A stretch of 64,000 nt of DNA. Source: Hymenobacter metallilatus (lineage in GTDB: Bacteria; Bacteroidota; Bacteroidia; Cytophagales; Hymenobacteraceae). The stretch spans positions 62,001 through 126,000 of the forward strand of contig NZ_RWIS01000006.1 in assembly GCF_003944705.1 (NCBI RefSeq), written 5' to 3'. The notes beneath the pieces were generated by a model. It was not told the DNA's origin and made no database searches. It saw only the letters and a list, made by a program, of their open reading frames with translations. Of the stretch, positions 30,895 to 39,702 are shown one piece after another. Position 1 is the first letter of the stretch. The number at the start of each line of letters is the position of its first letter. The position numbers and the translations under genes were made by a program.

Positions 30895-31926
30895 ATGCTC
30901 ACTATTGTATTGCCCTGGCTGCTGAGCTTGGGGGCCACTCCGCCCGAGTACGCGCTGCTGGGCCAACTCACCGGCGTAGCCCCTGGCACCAAAATCTACC
31001 TCACTCATTACCAGGACAGCTGGCGCACCCTGGACTCGGCTACGGTGGACGCAGCCGGGCGCTGCGAGCTGCGGGGGCAGTTGGCAGCGCCCATTCTGGC
31101 CTCCCTGAAGGTGAGCGGGCAGAAGGCGTTGTATCAGTTACCCCTGCACCCCGGCGACCAGCTCCGCTTTACGCTGGAGCGGGAGCCTAACAAGGAGTTT
31201 CTGCGCTTTAAGGCCCAGGGCTCGGTGGGCGTGGAGCAGTGGCAGCAGTTTCAGCAGGAAATCTACCCGCAGATGTTTGGCATGGCCCAGCTGCCGGCCA
31301 AAAACAAGGGGCTGCGGGAGCTACGCGCCCTAGTACGCCGCACCCCCGATACCTTTCTGGCGGCCTACCTCACCAAAAGCTACCTCAGCCGCCAGGCCAG
31401 TCAGCAGGCGTTTGTCGATTCCATGACCACCGTGCTGGCCCAGCGCCAACCGGCCCTGGCCGAAACCCAGAGCCTGGCCGTCCGCACGCCCACCGCCGCC
31501 CTCACTGAAAAAGGTGGGGAAACCGCCCCCGATTTCACCCTGCCCACGGCCGCGGGCCAGCCGTTCACGCTCAGCAGCCTACGCGGCAAGTACGTGCTGG
31601 TTGATTTCTGGGCCAGCTGGTGCGGGCCCTGCCGGGCCGAAAACCCGCACCTGCGGAGCCTCTACCAGCAGTACCAAAGCAAAGGGCTGGAAATTGTAAG
31701 CGTATCCGTGGATGCCGATGGGGGCAAATGGCGCAAAGCCGTAACCCAGGACCAACTGCCCTGGACCCAGGTGTCGGATCTGAAGGGCTGGGACTCGCCG
31801 GCAGCACAGCTCTACGGCGTGCTGGCCGTGCCCACCACCGTGCTCATTGCCCCCGACGGCCGCGTGCTGGAACGCAACCTGCGGGGCGAGGCCCTGGAAA
31901 AGCGTCTGCGCAAGCTGCTGCCGTAA
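30895..31926 (+). CDS. TlpA-like thioredoxin with DUF4369 (2)
   Basis: About 343 residues from the ATG at 30895; a longer frame begins with TTG at 30859. Signal peptide (LTIVLPWLLSLGATPP), a DUF4369-type beta domain (YALLGQLTGVAPGTKIYLTH), a helical linker, then the TlpA domain: DFTLPTAAGQPFTLSSLRGK, FWASWCGPC and AVPTTVLIAPDGRV. The WCGPC active site, the GKYVLVDFWASWC block and the SDLKGW motif are closely shared with its two neighbours, indicating duplication. Confidence 0.9.
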   Translation: MLTIVLPWLLSLGATPPEYALLGQLTGVAPGTKIYLTHYQDSWRTLDSATVDAAGRCELRGQLAAPILASLKVSGQKALYQLPLHPGDQLRFTLEREPNKEFLRFKAQGSVGVEQWQQFQQEIYPQMFGMAQLPAKNKGLRELRALVRRTPDTFLAAYLTKSYLSRQASQQAFVDSMTTVLAQRQPALAETQSLAVRTPTAALTEKGGETAPDFTLPTAAGQPFTLSSLRGKYVLVDFWASWCGPCRAENPHLRSLYQQYQSKGLEIVSVSVDADGGKWRKAVTQDQLPWTQVSDLKGWDSPAAQLYGVLAVPTTVLIAPDGRVLERNLRGEALEKRLRKLLP

Positions 31927-32057
31927 GGCCGAGTACCCCGGAGCCCAGCTTCGGGGGATACGGTCTGCGCCGCAATTCCAGTCAAAATCGGCAACTTGCG
32001 ACTCGTTTCCTCGTCCTTGTACTTCTCACCGGTTATTCTGCCGGTTTGCTTTCCTGA

Positions 32058-33215
32058 ATGATGCATAAAATGAAGAGCCTGCTTTACTTGGGTGCCCTGC
32101 TGGGCATGGCCAATGCCTGCAATAAGAACACCACGCCCACTACCAGCGGTACCGATGGCGCGGGCTACCAGCTCAGCGGCCAGCTCCAGAATGCCCCGGC
32201 CGGTACCAAAGTGTATCTGGCCGAACTGGGCGAAACGCAGTTTGTGTCCCGGGATACCGCCACCACCGACGATAAAGGCCAGTTCAAGTTTACCGGCTCC
32301 CTGCCCGAAGCGGGGCTGTACCAGGTCAAAACCTCCGATCAGAACCAGGCCCTGGTGGTACTCAGCAACGGCAGCCGCCTCGAGCTGACCGGTGACGCGA
32401 ACCAGCTGCCCACTACTTACACCGTGAAAGGCTCTCCCGATTCGGAGCTGCTCAAAACCATCACCCGCACGCTGGAAAGCAGCCAGCGGCAGATGCAGCA
32501 AGTAATGCCTCGCCTGGAGCAGCGCTATACCCAAGCCGCCCAGGCCGGCCGCCAGGATTCCATGCAGGCCATTCAGCGCCAGGCGGAGGCCCTGCAGAGC
32601 CAGGGCCAGCGTGAGGTGGCCCGGCTGGTACGCCAGAATCCTAATTCGGTAGTATCGGCCTTTGTGCTGAGCAGCGTGCTGAATCCCGACGACAACTTCA
32701 CCTTGGCTGACTCGGTGGCTACCCAGCTGAAAGTTAGCCAGCCCAACTCGCGCTACACCAAGGCGCTGGTGGCCCGGCTGGAGCCGTTGCGGGCCACGGC
32801 CCTGGGCACCACGGCCCCCGAAATCAGCCTGACTGCCCCCGATGGCAAGGCGCTGCCGCTTACCAGCCTACGCGGCAAGTACGTGCTCATCGACTTCTGG
32901 GCCAGCTGGTGCGGCCCCTGCCGCCGCGAAAACCCCAACGTGGTAAAGGCCTACAACAAGTACAAAGGCAAAGGCTTCGAAATCTACGGCGTGTCGTTCG
33001 ACCAGGACCGGGCCAAGTGGCTTAAGGCCATTGAAGCCGACGGCCTCACCTGGAAGCACGTCTCGGACCTGAAAGGCTGGGAGTCGGCCGCCGGCCAGAC
33101 CTACGGCATCAAGTCCATTCCCGCTTCCATTCTGCTCGACCCCCAGGGCCGCATCATCGGCAAAAACCTGCGCGGCGAAGCTCTGGAAGCCAAGCTGGCG
33201 TCGGTGCTGAAATAG
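32058..33215 (+). CDS. TlpA-like thioredoxin lipoprotein with DUF4369 (3)
   Basis: A protein of 385 residues; the start could also be the next ATG (32061) or 32070. Type II signal peptide with lipobox MANAC. DUF4369 domain (YQLSGQLQNAPAGTKVYLAE), a Q/R-rich helical linker, then TlpA: APEISLTAPDGKALPLTSLR, FWASWCGPC and SIPASILLDPQGRI. Likely a periplasmic reductase anchored in a membrane. Terminator and a repeat trace follow. Confidence 0.92.
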   Translation: MMHKMKSLLYLGALLGMANACNKNTTPTTSGTDGAGYQLSGQLQNAPAGTKVYLAELGETQFVSRDTATTDDKGQFKFTGSLPEAGLYQVKTSDQNQALVVLSNGSRLELTGDANQLPTTYTVKGSPDSELLKTITRTLESSQRQMQQVMPRLEQRYTQAAQAGRQDSMQAIQRQAEALQSQGQREVARLVRQNPNSVVSAFVLSSVLNPDDNFTLADSVATQLKVSQPNSRYTKALVARLEPLRATALGTTAPEISLTAPDGKALPLTSLRGKYVLIDFWASWCGPCRRENPNVVKAYNKYKGKGFEIYGVSFDQDRAKWLKAIEADGLTWKHVSDLKGWESAAGQTYGIKSIPASILLDPQGRIIGKNLRGEALEAKLASVLK

Positions 33216-33244
33216 AGTTATCGGTTGACAGTTGTCAGACTGAC

Positions 33245-33281
33245 GTACAAAAAAGCCCGCTGTTTGCGGGCTTTTTTGTAA
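33245..33281 (+). terminator. Terminator after the TlpA cluster
   Basis: TACAAAAAAGCCCGC pairs with GCGGGCTTTTTTGTA around a short TGTTT loop and has a T-run. It lies 30 bp past the third TlpA stop and is followed by the convergent Pro/Ala-rich gene end at 33307, so it can act for both strands. Confidence 0.92.
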
Positions 33282-33306
33282 CACTTACTTTCTACGCAAC
33301 TAACAA

Positions 33307-34152
33307 TCACCCCAGAAACATCCGCTGTACAGCCTGCCAGAGCTGTTTTTTGCGGCCGGCGTCGTACTCCAGCATATCAATTTCCCCGGCTCCGAGGAAG
33401 GCGGTGTCGCCGTAGAGGAGCACGGGCTCGTAGGGCTGGGTGGTGTACACGGCCACGTCGAGCAGGTTTTTGCCGAAGGCCAGCAGCTGCCGGGCCGCCA
33501 GCTCGCGGCGCAGACTGCACAGGGCCACGGGGTATTTCTCGTGCTCCACGTTCACCAGCACCACGTCTTCCATCACCAGGCGCAGGGCCTTGAGCAGGTT
33601 GTTGAGGAATACGTTGCGGGGCAGCTTGCGGAACTGCTCCGCCGGCAGGCGCACCAGAATTACCAGCCCATGCGGGTTGCTGCCCAGCGTACTGAACGGA
33701 ATATGCGCCACCGGCGACTCGGTAGGTGTGGGCTGTACCCGCCCGGCTGGCGCCTGGGCTGCGGCCGGTAAGTTAGCCAGTGGTCGCGTGCCCAGTGGCT
33801 GAGCGAGTTGTGGCTGAGCGAGTTGTGGCTGGGAGGATTGTGGCTGAGTGGCCGGTGCAGGAGCCGCCGCTGCGGGCGGGGCAACCGCCACGGGCGGGGC
33901 AACCGCCACGGGCGGCTGAACTGGTGCTGGCGCGGGCGGCTGCGGGGCTGCTACAACGGGTGTGGGCGCTGGTACTGGAGTGGGTTCTGGATTTAATGCC
34001 GGTGGTAGCGCAGGAGCTGCCGCGGCTGCGGGCCCAACTGGTTTGGGGGCCGGCAACGGAGCCGTTGGGCCCGCAGCCGGCTCGGCTACCACGTAGAGCG
34101 CCGCGCCGGCATACAGGTTCTGAAAGAAAGCGAGGTTAGCAGCAGGATCCAT
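33307..34152 (-). CDS. Hypothetical protein with Pro/Ala-rich linker
   Basis: A protein of 281 residues. A short N-terminal helix (MDPAANLAFFQNLYAGAALY) is followed by ~130 residues of Pro/Ala/Gln/Val-rich linker with tandem units, then a C-terminal alpha/beta domain (HGLVILVRLPAEQFRKLPRN to EIDMLEYDAGRKKQLWQAVQ). No signal peptide. The C-terminal domain resembles a conserved Bacteroidota family of unknown function; the linker is a flexible tether. Single gene, convergent with the TlpA cluster. Confidence 0.7.
   Translation of the reverse strand: MDPAANLAFFQNLYAGAALYVVAEPAAGPTAPLPAPKPVGPAAAAAPALPPALNPEPTPVPAPTPVVAAPQPPAPAPVQPPVAVAPPVAVAPPAAAAPAPATQPQSSQPQLAQPQLAQPLGTRPLANLPAAAQAPAGRVQPTPTESPVAHIPFSTLGSNPHGLVILVRLPAEQFRKLPRNVFLNNLLKALRLVMEDVVLVNVEHEKYPVALCSLRRELAARQLLAFGKNLLDVAVYTTQPYEPVLLYGDTAFLGAGEIDMLEYDAGRKKQLWQAVQRMFLG
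33801..33909. repeat. Coding tandem repeats in the Pro/Ala-rich linker
   Basis: A 15-bp unit GAGCGAGTTGTGGCT is repeated twice with a third diverged copy (33801-33845), encoding QPQLA. An 18-bp unit GGGCGGGGCAACCGCCAC is repeated twice (33874-33909), encoding Pro/Val/Ala. Both units keep frame, so length can vary without damage. Confidence 0.9.
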
Positions 34153-34263
34153 ATCTAGCCCAAAGCAGCAGTTGGCAATAAGTGGCAGTAGGGGCGGCGG
34201 AAGCCAGGCGAGTAAGACCAGTGGTACTTCCGCATCAGCAAGCCGCCATAAGCCGGTTAAAGG

Positions 34264-34788
34264 TTACTCCAGCTCCCCAAAAAGCGCCTTGAGCTCAGTG
34301 GCCTCGTGGGGGGCCATGCGCCCGCCCAGCACCAGTCGCAGCTGGCGGCGCCGCAGGGCTCCATCATATAGGGCCACTTCCTCAGGCGTTTCGGGCGTAG
34401 CCTCCGGCACGTCGATGGGCCGGCCCGACTGATCCACGGCCACGAAGGTGAGGAAGGCCTCGTTGCTCTTGATTTTGGTGCCGCTCGGAATGTCTTCGGC
34501 CCACACGTTAATGTGCACTTCCATGCTGGAGCTGAAGGAGCGCGTCACCTGCGACTCCAGCGTTACCACGCTGCCCAGCTTGATGCCCTCCCGAAACGAG
34601 ACGTTATCCACGGAGGCGGTTACCACAATACGGTTGGAGTGGCGCTGGGCCGAAATAGCCGCGCACACATCCATCAGGTGCATCATGCGGCCTCCCATCA
34701 GGTTGTTGAGGGTGTTGGTATCGTTGGGCAGAACCAGCTCCGTCATTCGCACGAAGGAGTCTTTCACGGACTTTTGTTTACGCAGCAT
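34264..34788 (-). CDS. Acyl-CoA thioesterase (hotdog, YciA/ACOT type) 1
   Basis: About 174 residues from the ATG at 34788 (MLRKQKSVKDSFVRMTELVL). Hotdog fold: NTLNNLMGGRMMHLMDVCAA, with the Asp of the active-site region in HLMDVCAAISAQRHS, then VVTASVDNVSFREGIKLGSV. Members hydrolyse acyl-CoA thioesters. The acidic tail GALRRRQLRLVLGGRMAPHE is an extension not always present. Single gene with a TAnnTTTG box 33 bp upstream. A second, shorter member is at 58486. Confidence 0.9.
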   Translation of the reverse strand: MLRKQKSVKDSFVRMTELVLPNDTNTLNNLMGGRMMHLMDVCAAISAQRHSNRIVVTASVDNVSFREGIKLGSVVTLESQVTRSFSSSMEVHINVWAEDIPSGTKIKSNEAFLTFVAVDQSGRPIDVPEATPETPEEVALYDGALRRRQLRLVLGGRMAPHEATELKALFGELE

Positions 34789-34820
34789 GGGCTGAGGCAA
34801 GGGTCAAAAATTACAGGGGG

Positions 34821-34828
34821 CAAAGGTA
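34821..34828 (-). promoter_or_regulatory. Putative -7 box of the thioesterase gene
   Basis: On the minus strand this reads TACCTTTG, an exact TAnnTTTG match. It lies 33 bp upstream of the ATG at 34788, a short leader typical for the phylum. Confidence 0.55.
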
Positions 34829-34872
34829 GCAGGTATGGAGAAGCAAGAGGAGAGAAGGGCATACAAAGAAGT

Positions 34873-34927
34873 GAGAGGGTAGACTTCTGTTCGGCGGGTC
34901 AGGCCCGGAACAGAAATCTACCCTCTC
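34873..34927. terminator. Inverted repeat/terminator upstream of the thioesterase
   Basis: GAGAGGGTAGACTTCTGTTC (34873-34892) pairs with GAACAGAAATCTACCCTCTC (34908-34927) around a short loop. It lies after the M43 protease stop and before the minus-strand thioesterase promoter, so it is well placed to end protease transcription. Confidence 0.8.
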
Positions 34928-34946
34928 GCTTTTCGGTCTTACTATG

Positions 34947-37115
34947 CTACTCCGGCACTACTACGCGCAGGCTGTAGGGCTGCTGCCCGACAATCAGCTG
35001 CACCACGTATACCCCGGCCGGAAGCTGCGTCGCCCCCGCCAGGGGCAGGGTAAATGTGCCCGGGGCATAGCGCCGCTCCGAGAGGCGGTGTACTTCCCGG
35101 CCCAGTACATCCAGCACCCGCAGCTGCACGGTAGCCGCCGCGGCCAGCGTAAACTGCACCGTGGTTTGCGCGGTAAGGGGGTTAGGAGCCACGCTGATCT
35201 GGTGCTGGGCCGGGTCGGCGGGGCGGATAGCCGTAACGGCCGATGTACCTACCCGCACGTTATCCAGGTAGAAGTTGTTGCCACCCCCGCTCGTGAGCTG
35301 GAAACGCAGCTGTAACCGGGGGCTGCCCTGCACCGAGCCCGGCAGCGGCACCGCCAGCAGCCGCCAGTCGCTGAGCGAATCGGGGGCGTACCCGCCGAAG
35401 CGCTGGTTGCCCTGGGTGTTCAGCTGACCAGCGGTGTAGGTGATGAGCGGCACCCAGGTACTGCCGCAATTAATGGAGTAGGCCACCTGCAGCTGGTCGG
35501 TTTCAACTCCCGAGCGCACCCCATAGGCCCGGTCGAAAAATACCTGCACGCCCGCCGGCACGGCCGCCAGGTTAATGTTCGGGGAAATCAGGGTGCTGAC
35601 GGTACCGCTGGCAATAACGGGCGTGCGCACCACCAGATACGCCGCCCCATTGCTGGCCACTGAACCGGTTTGCCGCTCCCACTTGTAGAACGAATTGTTG
35701 GAGCTACTGATCAGCCAGTTGCGCAGCGAGGGCGCCGCCTCATTCTCCGGGAAGCCGGCATTCTCGAACGACTCCGCCACCGGGGCCTGCAGGCCGGCAC
35801 TCGCTCCCGCTACCTGAATCAGGTTTGGTTGAGTTTGGCTGCTGCTGCCATCGGGGGTAGTAATGGTGAGCGTGACGCTGTAGATGCCCGCCGTGGGGTA
35901 GGTAACGGTGGGAGTACGGGCCGTGGAGGTAGCCGGCAGCCCCCCCGGAAACGACCAGCTGTACTGCGTAGTGGCCGCGTTGTAGGTGAAATTATAGGAG
36001 TAATCGGTGAATGTAACCGTGCTGCCCTCACAAACAGCCTGCACCGAGGGGCGGAAGGCAATGATGGGGGCACAGGCCGGGGCCGAGTAGCCGTCGTTGG
36101 TACCGGTAGTCCGTAGGTTGGTGGCCGATACCAGAGTGCTGCGGCAGGTACGGGTAAGGGAAGCCCGCATCACCGCTTTCTGGCCTTCGGTAAACATGCG
36201 CGAGCAGCTGGCATAGTCCATGTAGTTCTGCACGTTGGCCAGTACACCGCAGGGAGCATAATTCAGGTTGCAGTCCTGGTTGCTGCCGCTGGTATTGGGC
36301 GTATCGGCAATGCCGTCGTCAATGTTGCAGTTGCTGGGCAGGCCCACGCTGTTGGAGTTGCCCCAGGTATGCGGCAGGCCAAAGTAGTGTCCCACTTCGT
36401 GGGTGAGGGTACGGCGGCAGAAGTTGGAACCACAGGAGCGGCCCACGCCCCCGAACTGAGCATTCCGCACCACAATACCATCCAGGGTTGCGCTGGGGCA
36501 GGGCAGGTAGGCATAGCCACCCGCGCCATTGGCGTTGTCGGATACCCAGATGTTAAGGTAACGGCTCGGGTCCCAGCGGATCAGGTTCTTAACCGTATTG
36601 TCGCCCACGGAGGTTTGCGCCGAATAAGTGCGCGTGATGCCGGTGGTGCAGTTGCCGTTGGGGTCCAGCCGGGCCAGCCGGAACCGGAAGCCCACGTTGG
36701 CATAAATCGGCTGAAAGTCCCGGATGACGTCGGCCGTATCCGGGTTGGTTTTGCTGAAATCTTGGTTCAGAATCCGGATGGCATCCTGTACCTGGGCATC
36801 GGTGATGTTGTTAGCCCCGCCGGTATGGATAATGTGCACCACTACCGGCACGGTCACATCGGGCTGGGCCAGCAGCCGGGCCCGGTCGGTGCTGCTCATG
36901 CTGCCCACGGCCTGCATAAAAGCCCGATATTCCCGCTCTGCGGCGGGGTTGCGTGCAAACTCAGCCTGCTGGGCGCTGTCGAAGGCGCAACGGTAGCCGG
37001 TGCGGTGCAGCGGGTGCGGGTCGGGGGTGGGGCGGAGAGTGGGCTGCGCTTCCGCAGCGGGCCCGCGCAGCAGGCTCACGGCCAGCGTAGCCAGCACGAG
37101 TAGTGTTTTCAGCAT
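34947..37115 (-). CDS. Secreted M43 (pappalysin-like) metalloprotease, T9SS type A
   Basis: About 722 residues from the ATG at 37115 (in-frame ATG at 37136 is less likely). Signal peptide LKTLLVLATLAVSLLRG. The catalytic domain has the zinc motif HEVGHYFGLPH (about 239-249) and a Met-turn NYMDYASC, with many Cys. A PKD domain follows (TVTFTDYSYNFTYNAATTQY, then SWSFPGG and PTVTYPTAGIYSVTLTI). Next is a jelly-roll/CUB-like part and a type A C-terminal sorting domain (ISVAPNPLTAQTTVQFTL to LPAGVYVVQL). Probably exported through type IX secretion and anchored on or released from the cell surface. Single gene. Confidence 0.93.
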   Translation of the reverse strand: MLKTLLVLATLAVSLLRGPAAEAQPTLRPTPDPHPLHRTGYRCAFDSAQQAEFARNPAAEREYRAFMQAVGSMSSTDRARLLAQPDVTVPVVVHIIHTGGANNITDAQVQDAIRILNQDFSKTNPDTADVIRDFQPIYANVGFRFRLARLDPNGNCTTGITRTYSAQTSVGDNTVKNLIRWDPSRYLNIWVSDNANGAGGYAYLPCPSATLDGIVVRNAQFGGVGRSCGSNFCRRTLTHEVGHYFGLPHTWGNSNSVGLPSNCNIDDGIADTPNTSGSNQDCNLNYAPCGVLANVQNYMDYASCSRMFTEGQKAVMRASLTRTCRSTLVSATNLRTTGTNDGYSAPACAPIIAFRPSVQAVCEGSTVTFTDYSYNFTYNAATTQYSWSFPGGLPATSTARTPTVTYPTAGIYSVTLTITTPDGSSSQTQPNLIQVAGASAGLQAPVAESFENAGFPENEAAPSLRNWLISSSNNSFYKWERQTGSVASNGAAYLVVRTPVIASGTVSTLISPNINLAAVPAGVQVFFDRAYGVRSGVETDQLQVAYSINCGSTWVPLITYTAGQLNTQGNQRFGGYAPDSLSDWRLLAVPLPGSVQGSPRLQLRFQLTSGGGNNFYLDNVRVGTSAVTAIRPADPAQHQISVAPNPLTAQTTVQFTLAAAATVQLRVLDVLGREVHRLSERRYAPGTFTLPLAGATQLPAGVYVVQLIVGQQPYSLRVVVPE

Positions 37116-37279
37116 AGATGCAGAGGTAAATAACAAGCCGAAGCGGCTGAGCTGACCCTGAGTACCGCAGCAGCAGTGCCCAACGCCTCAGCAAGATACA
37201 ACTCCAGCGCCCGGTGCAGGCGGCTGGGCGCTGATTTTTTGCTGTTCCACAAAAGCCTGCTTCGGGCCCCCTGTCGGAG

Positions 37280-37939
37280 CTAGCCGGCCTGGCCCCAGCC
37301 CGCCTGCCCCAGCAGGGGCACAAACCGGAACTCCTCCAGCTCCTGCCGCGAAAATTCTTCTTCGCTCTCCCGCACCACCCGCAGCATCCGCTGGCTGGTT
37401 TCGTCGCCTACCGGAATAATCAGGGCCCCGCCTACCCGCAGCTGCCGCAGCAGGGGGCGGGGCAGCACGGGCGCGCCGGCCGTCACCAGTATCTTATCGA
37501 AGGGTGCGTGCTGGGGCAAGCCCAGCGACCCATCTCCGCAAAACAGGTGGGGCGCGCGGCCCATATCGGCCAGCCGCCGGGCCGTGCGTGCAAACAGCAC
37601 CTGGTTGTATTCAATGCTGAATACGTGCGGGGTCAGCTCCAGCAGTACGCAGCACTGGTAGCCTGAGCCCGTCCCAATTTCCAGTACCCGGTCGGTGGGC
37701 CGCAACTGCAGCAGCTCGGTCTGGTAGGCCACGGTGTAAGGCTGCGAAATCGTTTGGCCTTCGCCAATCGGAAACGCCTTGTCCTGGTAGGCGTGGGGCT
37801 GGAAGGCGGCATCAAAAAATAAGTGGCGCGGCACCAGCCCCACCGCTGCCAGCACCCGCTCGTCGCGGATGCCCTTGCGGCGCAGCTCTTCCACCAGGGC
37901 GCGGCGCATTCCTCGGTGGCGGTAGGTGTCGGCGTGCAT
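37280..37939 (-). CDS. pcm: Protein-L-isoaspartate O-methyltransferase
   Basis: A protein of 219 residues. It repairs isoaspartyl residues with SAM. Landmarks: HLFFDAAFQPHAYQDKAFPI, then GEGQTISQPYTVAYQTELLQ, SAM-binding motif VLEIGTGSGYQCCVLLEL, and HAPFDKILVTAGAPVLPRPL. Slightly extended at the C-terminus relative to many members. Cytoplasmic. Starts 73 bp from the TAnnTTTG box that faces the other way toward the sugar transferase gene. Confidence 0.95.
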   Translation of the reverse strand: MHADTYRHRGMRRALVEELRRKGIRDERVLAAVGLVPRHLFFDAAFQPHAYQDKAFPIGEGQTISQPYTVAYQTELLQLRPTDRVLEIGTGSGYQCCVLLELTPHVFSIEYNQVLFARTARRLADMGRAPHLFCGDGSLGLPQHAPFDKILVTAGAPVLPRPLLRQLRVGGALIIPVGDETSQRMLRVVRESEEEFSRQELEEFRFVPLLGQAGWGQAG

Positions 37940-38012
37940 GGGAGAGGAAGGGAATGAAATGAGTCTGCTGCGGGAAGCCGCCGGGTCAAACCACCGGATT
38001 GCGGGGTTTTTC

Positions 38013-38020
38013 TACCTTTG
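38013..38020 (+). promoter_or_regulatory. Putative -7 box of the sugar transferase gene
   Basis: TACCTTTG is an exact TAnnTTTG match. If active, the transcript starts around 38025, so the open frame from TTG 38018 cannot be the start and the ATG at 38045 or a later codon is needed. Confidence 0.55.
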
Positions 38021-38044
38021 CGCTGTTTCTGGTACAAGGCCCGG

Positions 38045-39553
38045 ATGGGCTTGGGGGCCCGCCCAAGGCGCAAAACTACGGTGCCTGCCCCACAAAATCA
38101 CTCCTGGTACCGGCCCGGCCGGTTAGTTCTCTCGCTCTTGATCCGTACTCTCCAAAAACTGAAGCTGATAGCTGCCGACTTCGGAGCGGCCTTGTTGGCG
38201 TGGGTTTGTTTTTTTCTGCTGCGGAAATACCTGCTGCGCGAAATAACGGAGGAGTATCATTTCGCCGCCGACGCCGCCTTTCTTTCGGGCTCAGCCCTGA
38301 TGATTGCCGCCTTTTGGACGGGCTTATACGCACTGCTGGGTGAGTACAATGACATCTTCCGCAAGTCGCGCCTGGCTGAGCTGATCCGCCTGGGCCGGGT
38401 TTCGCTGCTGGGGGCCATCCTGATTTTCTTCGTGCTGCTGCTCGACGACCAGGGCGTGCAGAACTATCACAGCTACTACAAAACCATTTCGGCCTACTTC
38501 CTGCTGCACTTCAGCATTACGGCCGTGCTGCGGCTCTGGGCCGTAAGCAGCGTGCAGCGCCTGGTGCGCGGGGGCGTCATCTCCTTCAATACCCTGCTGG
38601 TAGGCTCCGGGGCCCTGGCCCACGATACCTACCAGGAGCTGCGCCGCACCGGCCGCCACCTGGGCCTGCGGCTGGTGGGCTTCACGCCCCTCGGCGACAC
38701 CGTAGACGACAAGCTGGCGGCCGAGCTACCCGCCCGGGGCACGTTCCGGCGCCTGCCGGCCCTCATCCGGGCCTTGCACGTGGAGCAGGTTATTATTGCC
38801 ATTGAGCCCTCGGAGCACCGCGTAATTGAGGAAATCCTGACGCTGCTGGAAGGCTCGCCGGCCCGCATCAGCATCCTGCCCGACCTCTACCAGATGCTGC
38901 TGGGCTCGGTGAAGGTAAGCCATGTATTTGGCACGCCCCTCATCGAAATCAAGCAGGATCTGCTGCCCCTGTGGCAGCGGGTGCTCAAGCGGTTGATTGA
39001 TGTGGTTGCCTCGGTGCTGTTTCTGCTGCTGGCCTGGCCCGTGTACGCCTTCACGGCTGTCATGGTGAAGCTCTCCTCGCCGGGGCCCGTGTTTTACTCC
39101 CAGGAGCGCATCGGGCGGCACGCGCAGCCGTTTCGCATCTACAAGTTCCGGTCCATGTACACGGATGCCGAGCAGCAGGGCCCGGCCCTCAGCTCCGACC
39201 ATGACCCGCGTATCACGCCCTGGGGCCGCTTCATGCGCAAGGTGCGCCTCGATGAGCTACCTCAGTTCTGGAACGTTATCCGGGGCGACATGAGCATTGT
39301 GGGGCCACGCCCGGAGCGCCGCTTTTTCATCGACCAGATTGTGCAGATTGCGCCTCACTACCGCCACCTGCACCGCGTGCGGCCCGGCCTCACCAGCCTC
39401 GGCCAGGTGAAGTACGGCTACGCCGAAACCGTGCAGCAGATGGTTGAGCGCCTCAAGTTCGACATTCTATACATCGAAAACATGAGCCTGGCCATGGACT
39501 TCCGGGTGCTGCTCTACACGCTCAAGATTATTATTGAGGGGCGGGGTAAATGA
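38045..39553 (+). CDS. Exopolysaccharide polyprenyl-glycosylphosphotransferase
   Basis: About 502 residues from the ATG at 38045; a TTG near 38138 (IRTLQKLKLIAADFGAALLA) fits the family N-terminus better, so the start is uncertain. Four or five TM helices (38-200), then a CoA-like Rossmann part, and a cytosolic catalytic domain: KRLIDVVASVLFLLLAWPVY, YKFRSMYTDAEQQGP and GPRPER with the invariant D-E-L-P. It transfers sugar-1-phosphate to undecaprenyl phosphate as the first step of polysaccharide assembly. No other glycan genes adjoin it; an O-antigen ligase-like gene is 20 kb away. Confidence 0.93.
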   Translation: MGLGARPRRKTTVPAPQNHSWYRPGRLVLSLLIRTLQKLKLIAADFGAALLAWVCFFLLRKYLLREITEEYHFAADAAFLSGSALMIAAFWTGLYALLGEYNDIFRKSRLAELIRLGRVSLLGAILIFFVLLLDDQGVQNYHSYYKTISAYFLLHFSITAVLRLWAVSSVQRLVRGGVISFNTLLVGSGALAHDTYQELRRTGRHLGLRLVGFTPLGDTVDDKLAAELPARGTFRRLPALIRALHVEQVIIAIEPSEHRVIEEILTLLEGSPARISILPDLYQMLLGSVKVSHVFGTPLIEIKQDLLPLWQRVLKRLIDVVASVLFLLLAWPVYAFTAVMVKLSSPGPVFYSQERIGRHAQPFRIYKFRSMYTDAEQQGPALSSDHDPRITPWGRFMRKVRLDELPQFWNVIRGDMSIVGPRPERRFFIDQIVQIAPHYRHLHRVRPGLTSLGQVKYGYAETVQQMVERLKFDILYIENMSLAMDFRVLLYTLKIIIEGRGK

Positions 39554-39556
39554 GTC

Positions 39557-39702
39557 AATTAAAAATTGAGAATTAAAAATTAAAAATGGCTGTCTGTCCG
39601 TCGGCTGTTTTGATTTTTCATGGACTTTCGGATGGTATGATTCCGAAAAATCATCCGCTCAACTTTTAATTTTTAATTCTCAATTTTTAATTAAAAATGC
39701 CA
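39557..39702. repeat. AT-rich inverted repeat before ribE
   Basis: AATTAAAAATTGAGAATTAA (39557 on) pairs with TTAATTCTCAATTTTTAATT (39673 on). It spans the gap between the sugar transferase stop and the ribE ATG; the right arm ends at or over that ATG (AAAAATGCCATG). Repeats of this ATTAAAAATT kind are common in the phylum. Confidence 0.9.

Noticed and set aside
33874-33909. GC-rich 18-bp repeats as a CRISPR or iteron
   Set aside because: Only two copies, inside a coding linker and in frame.
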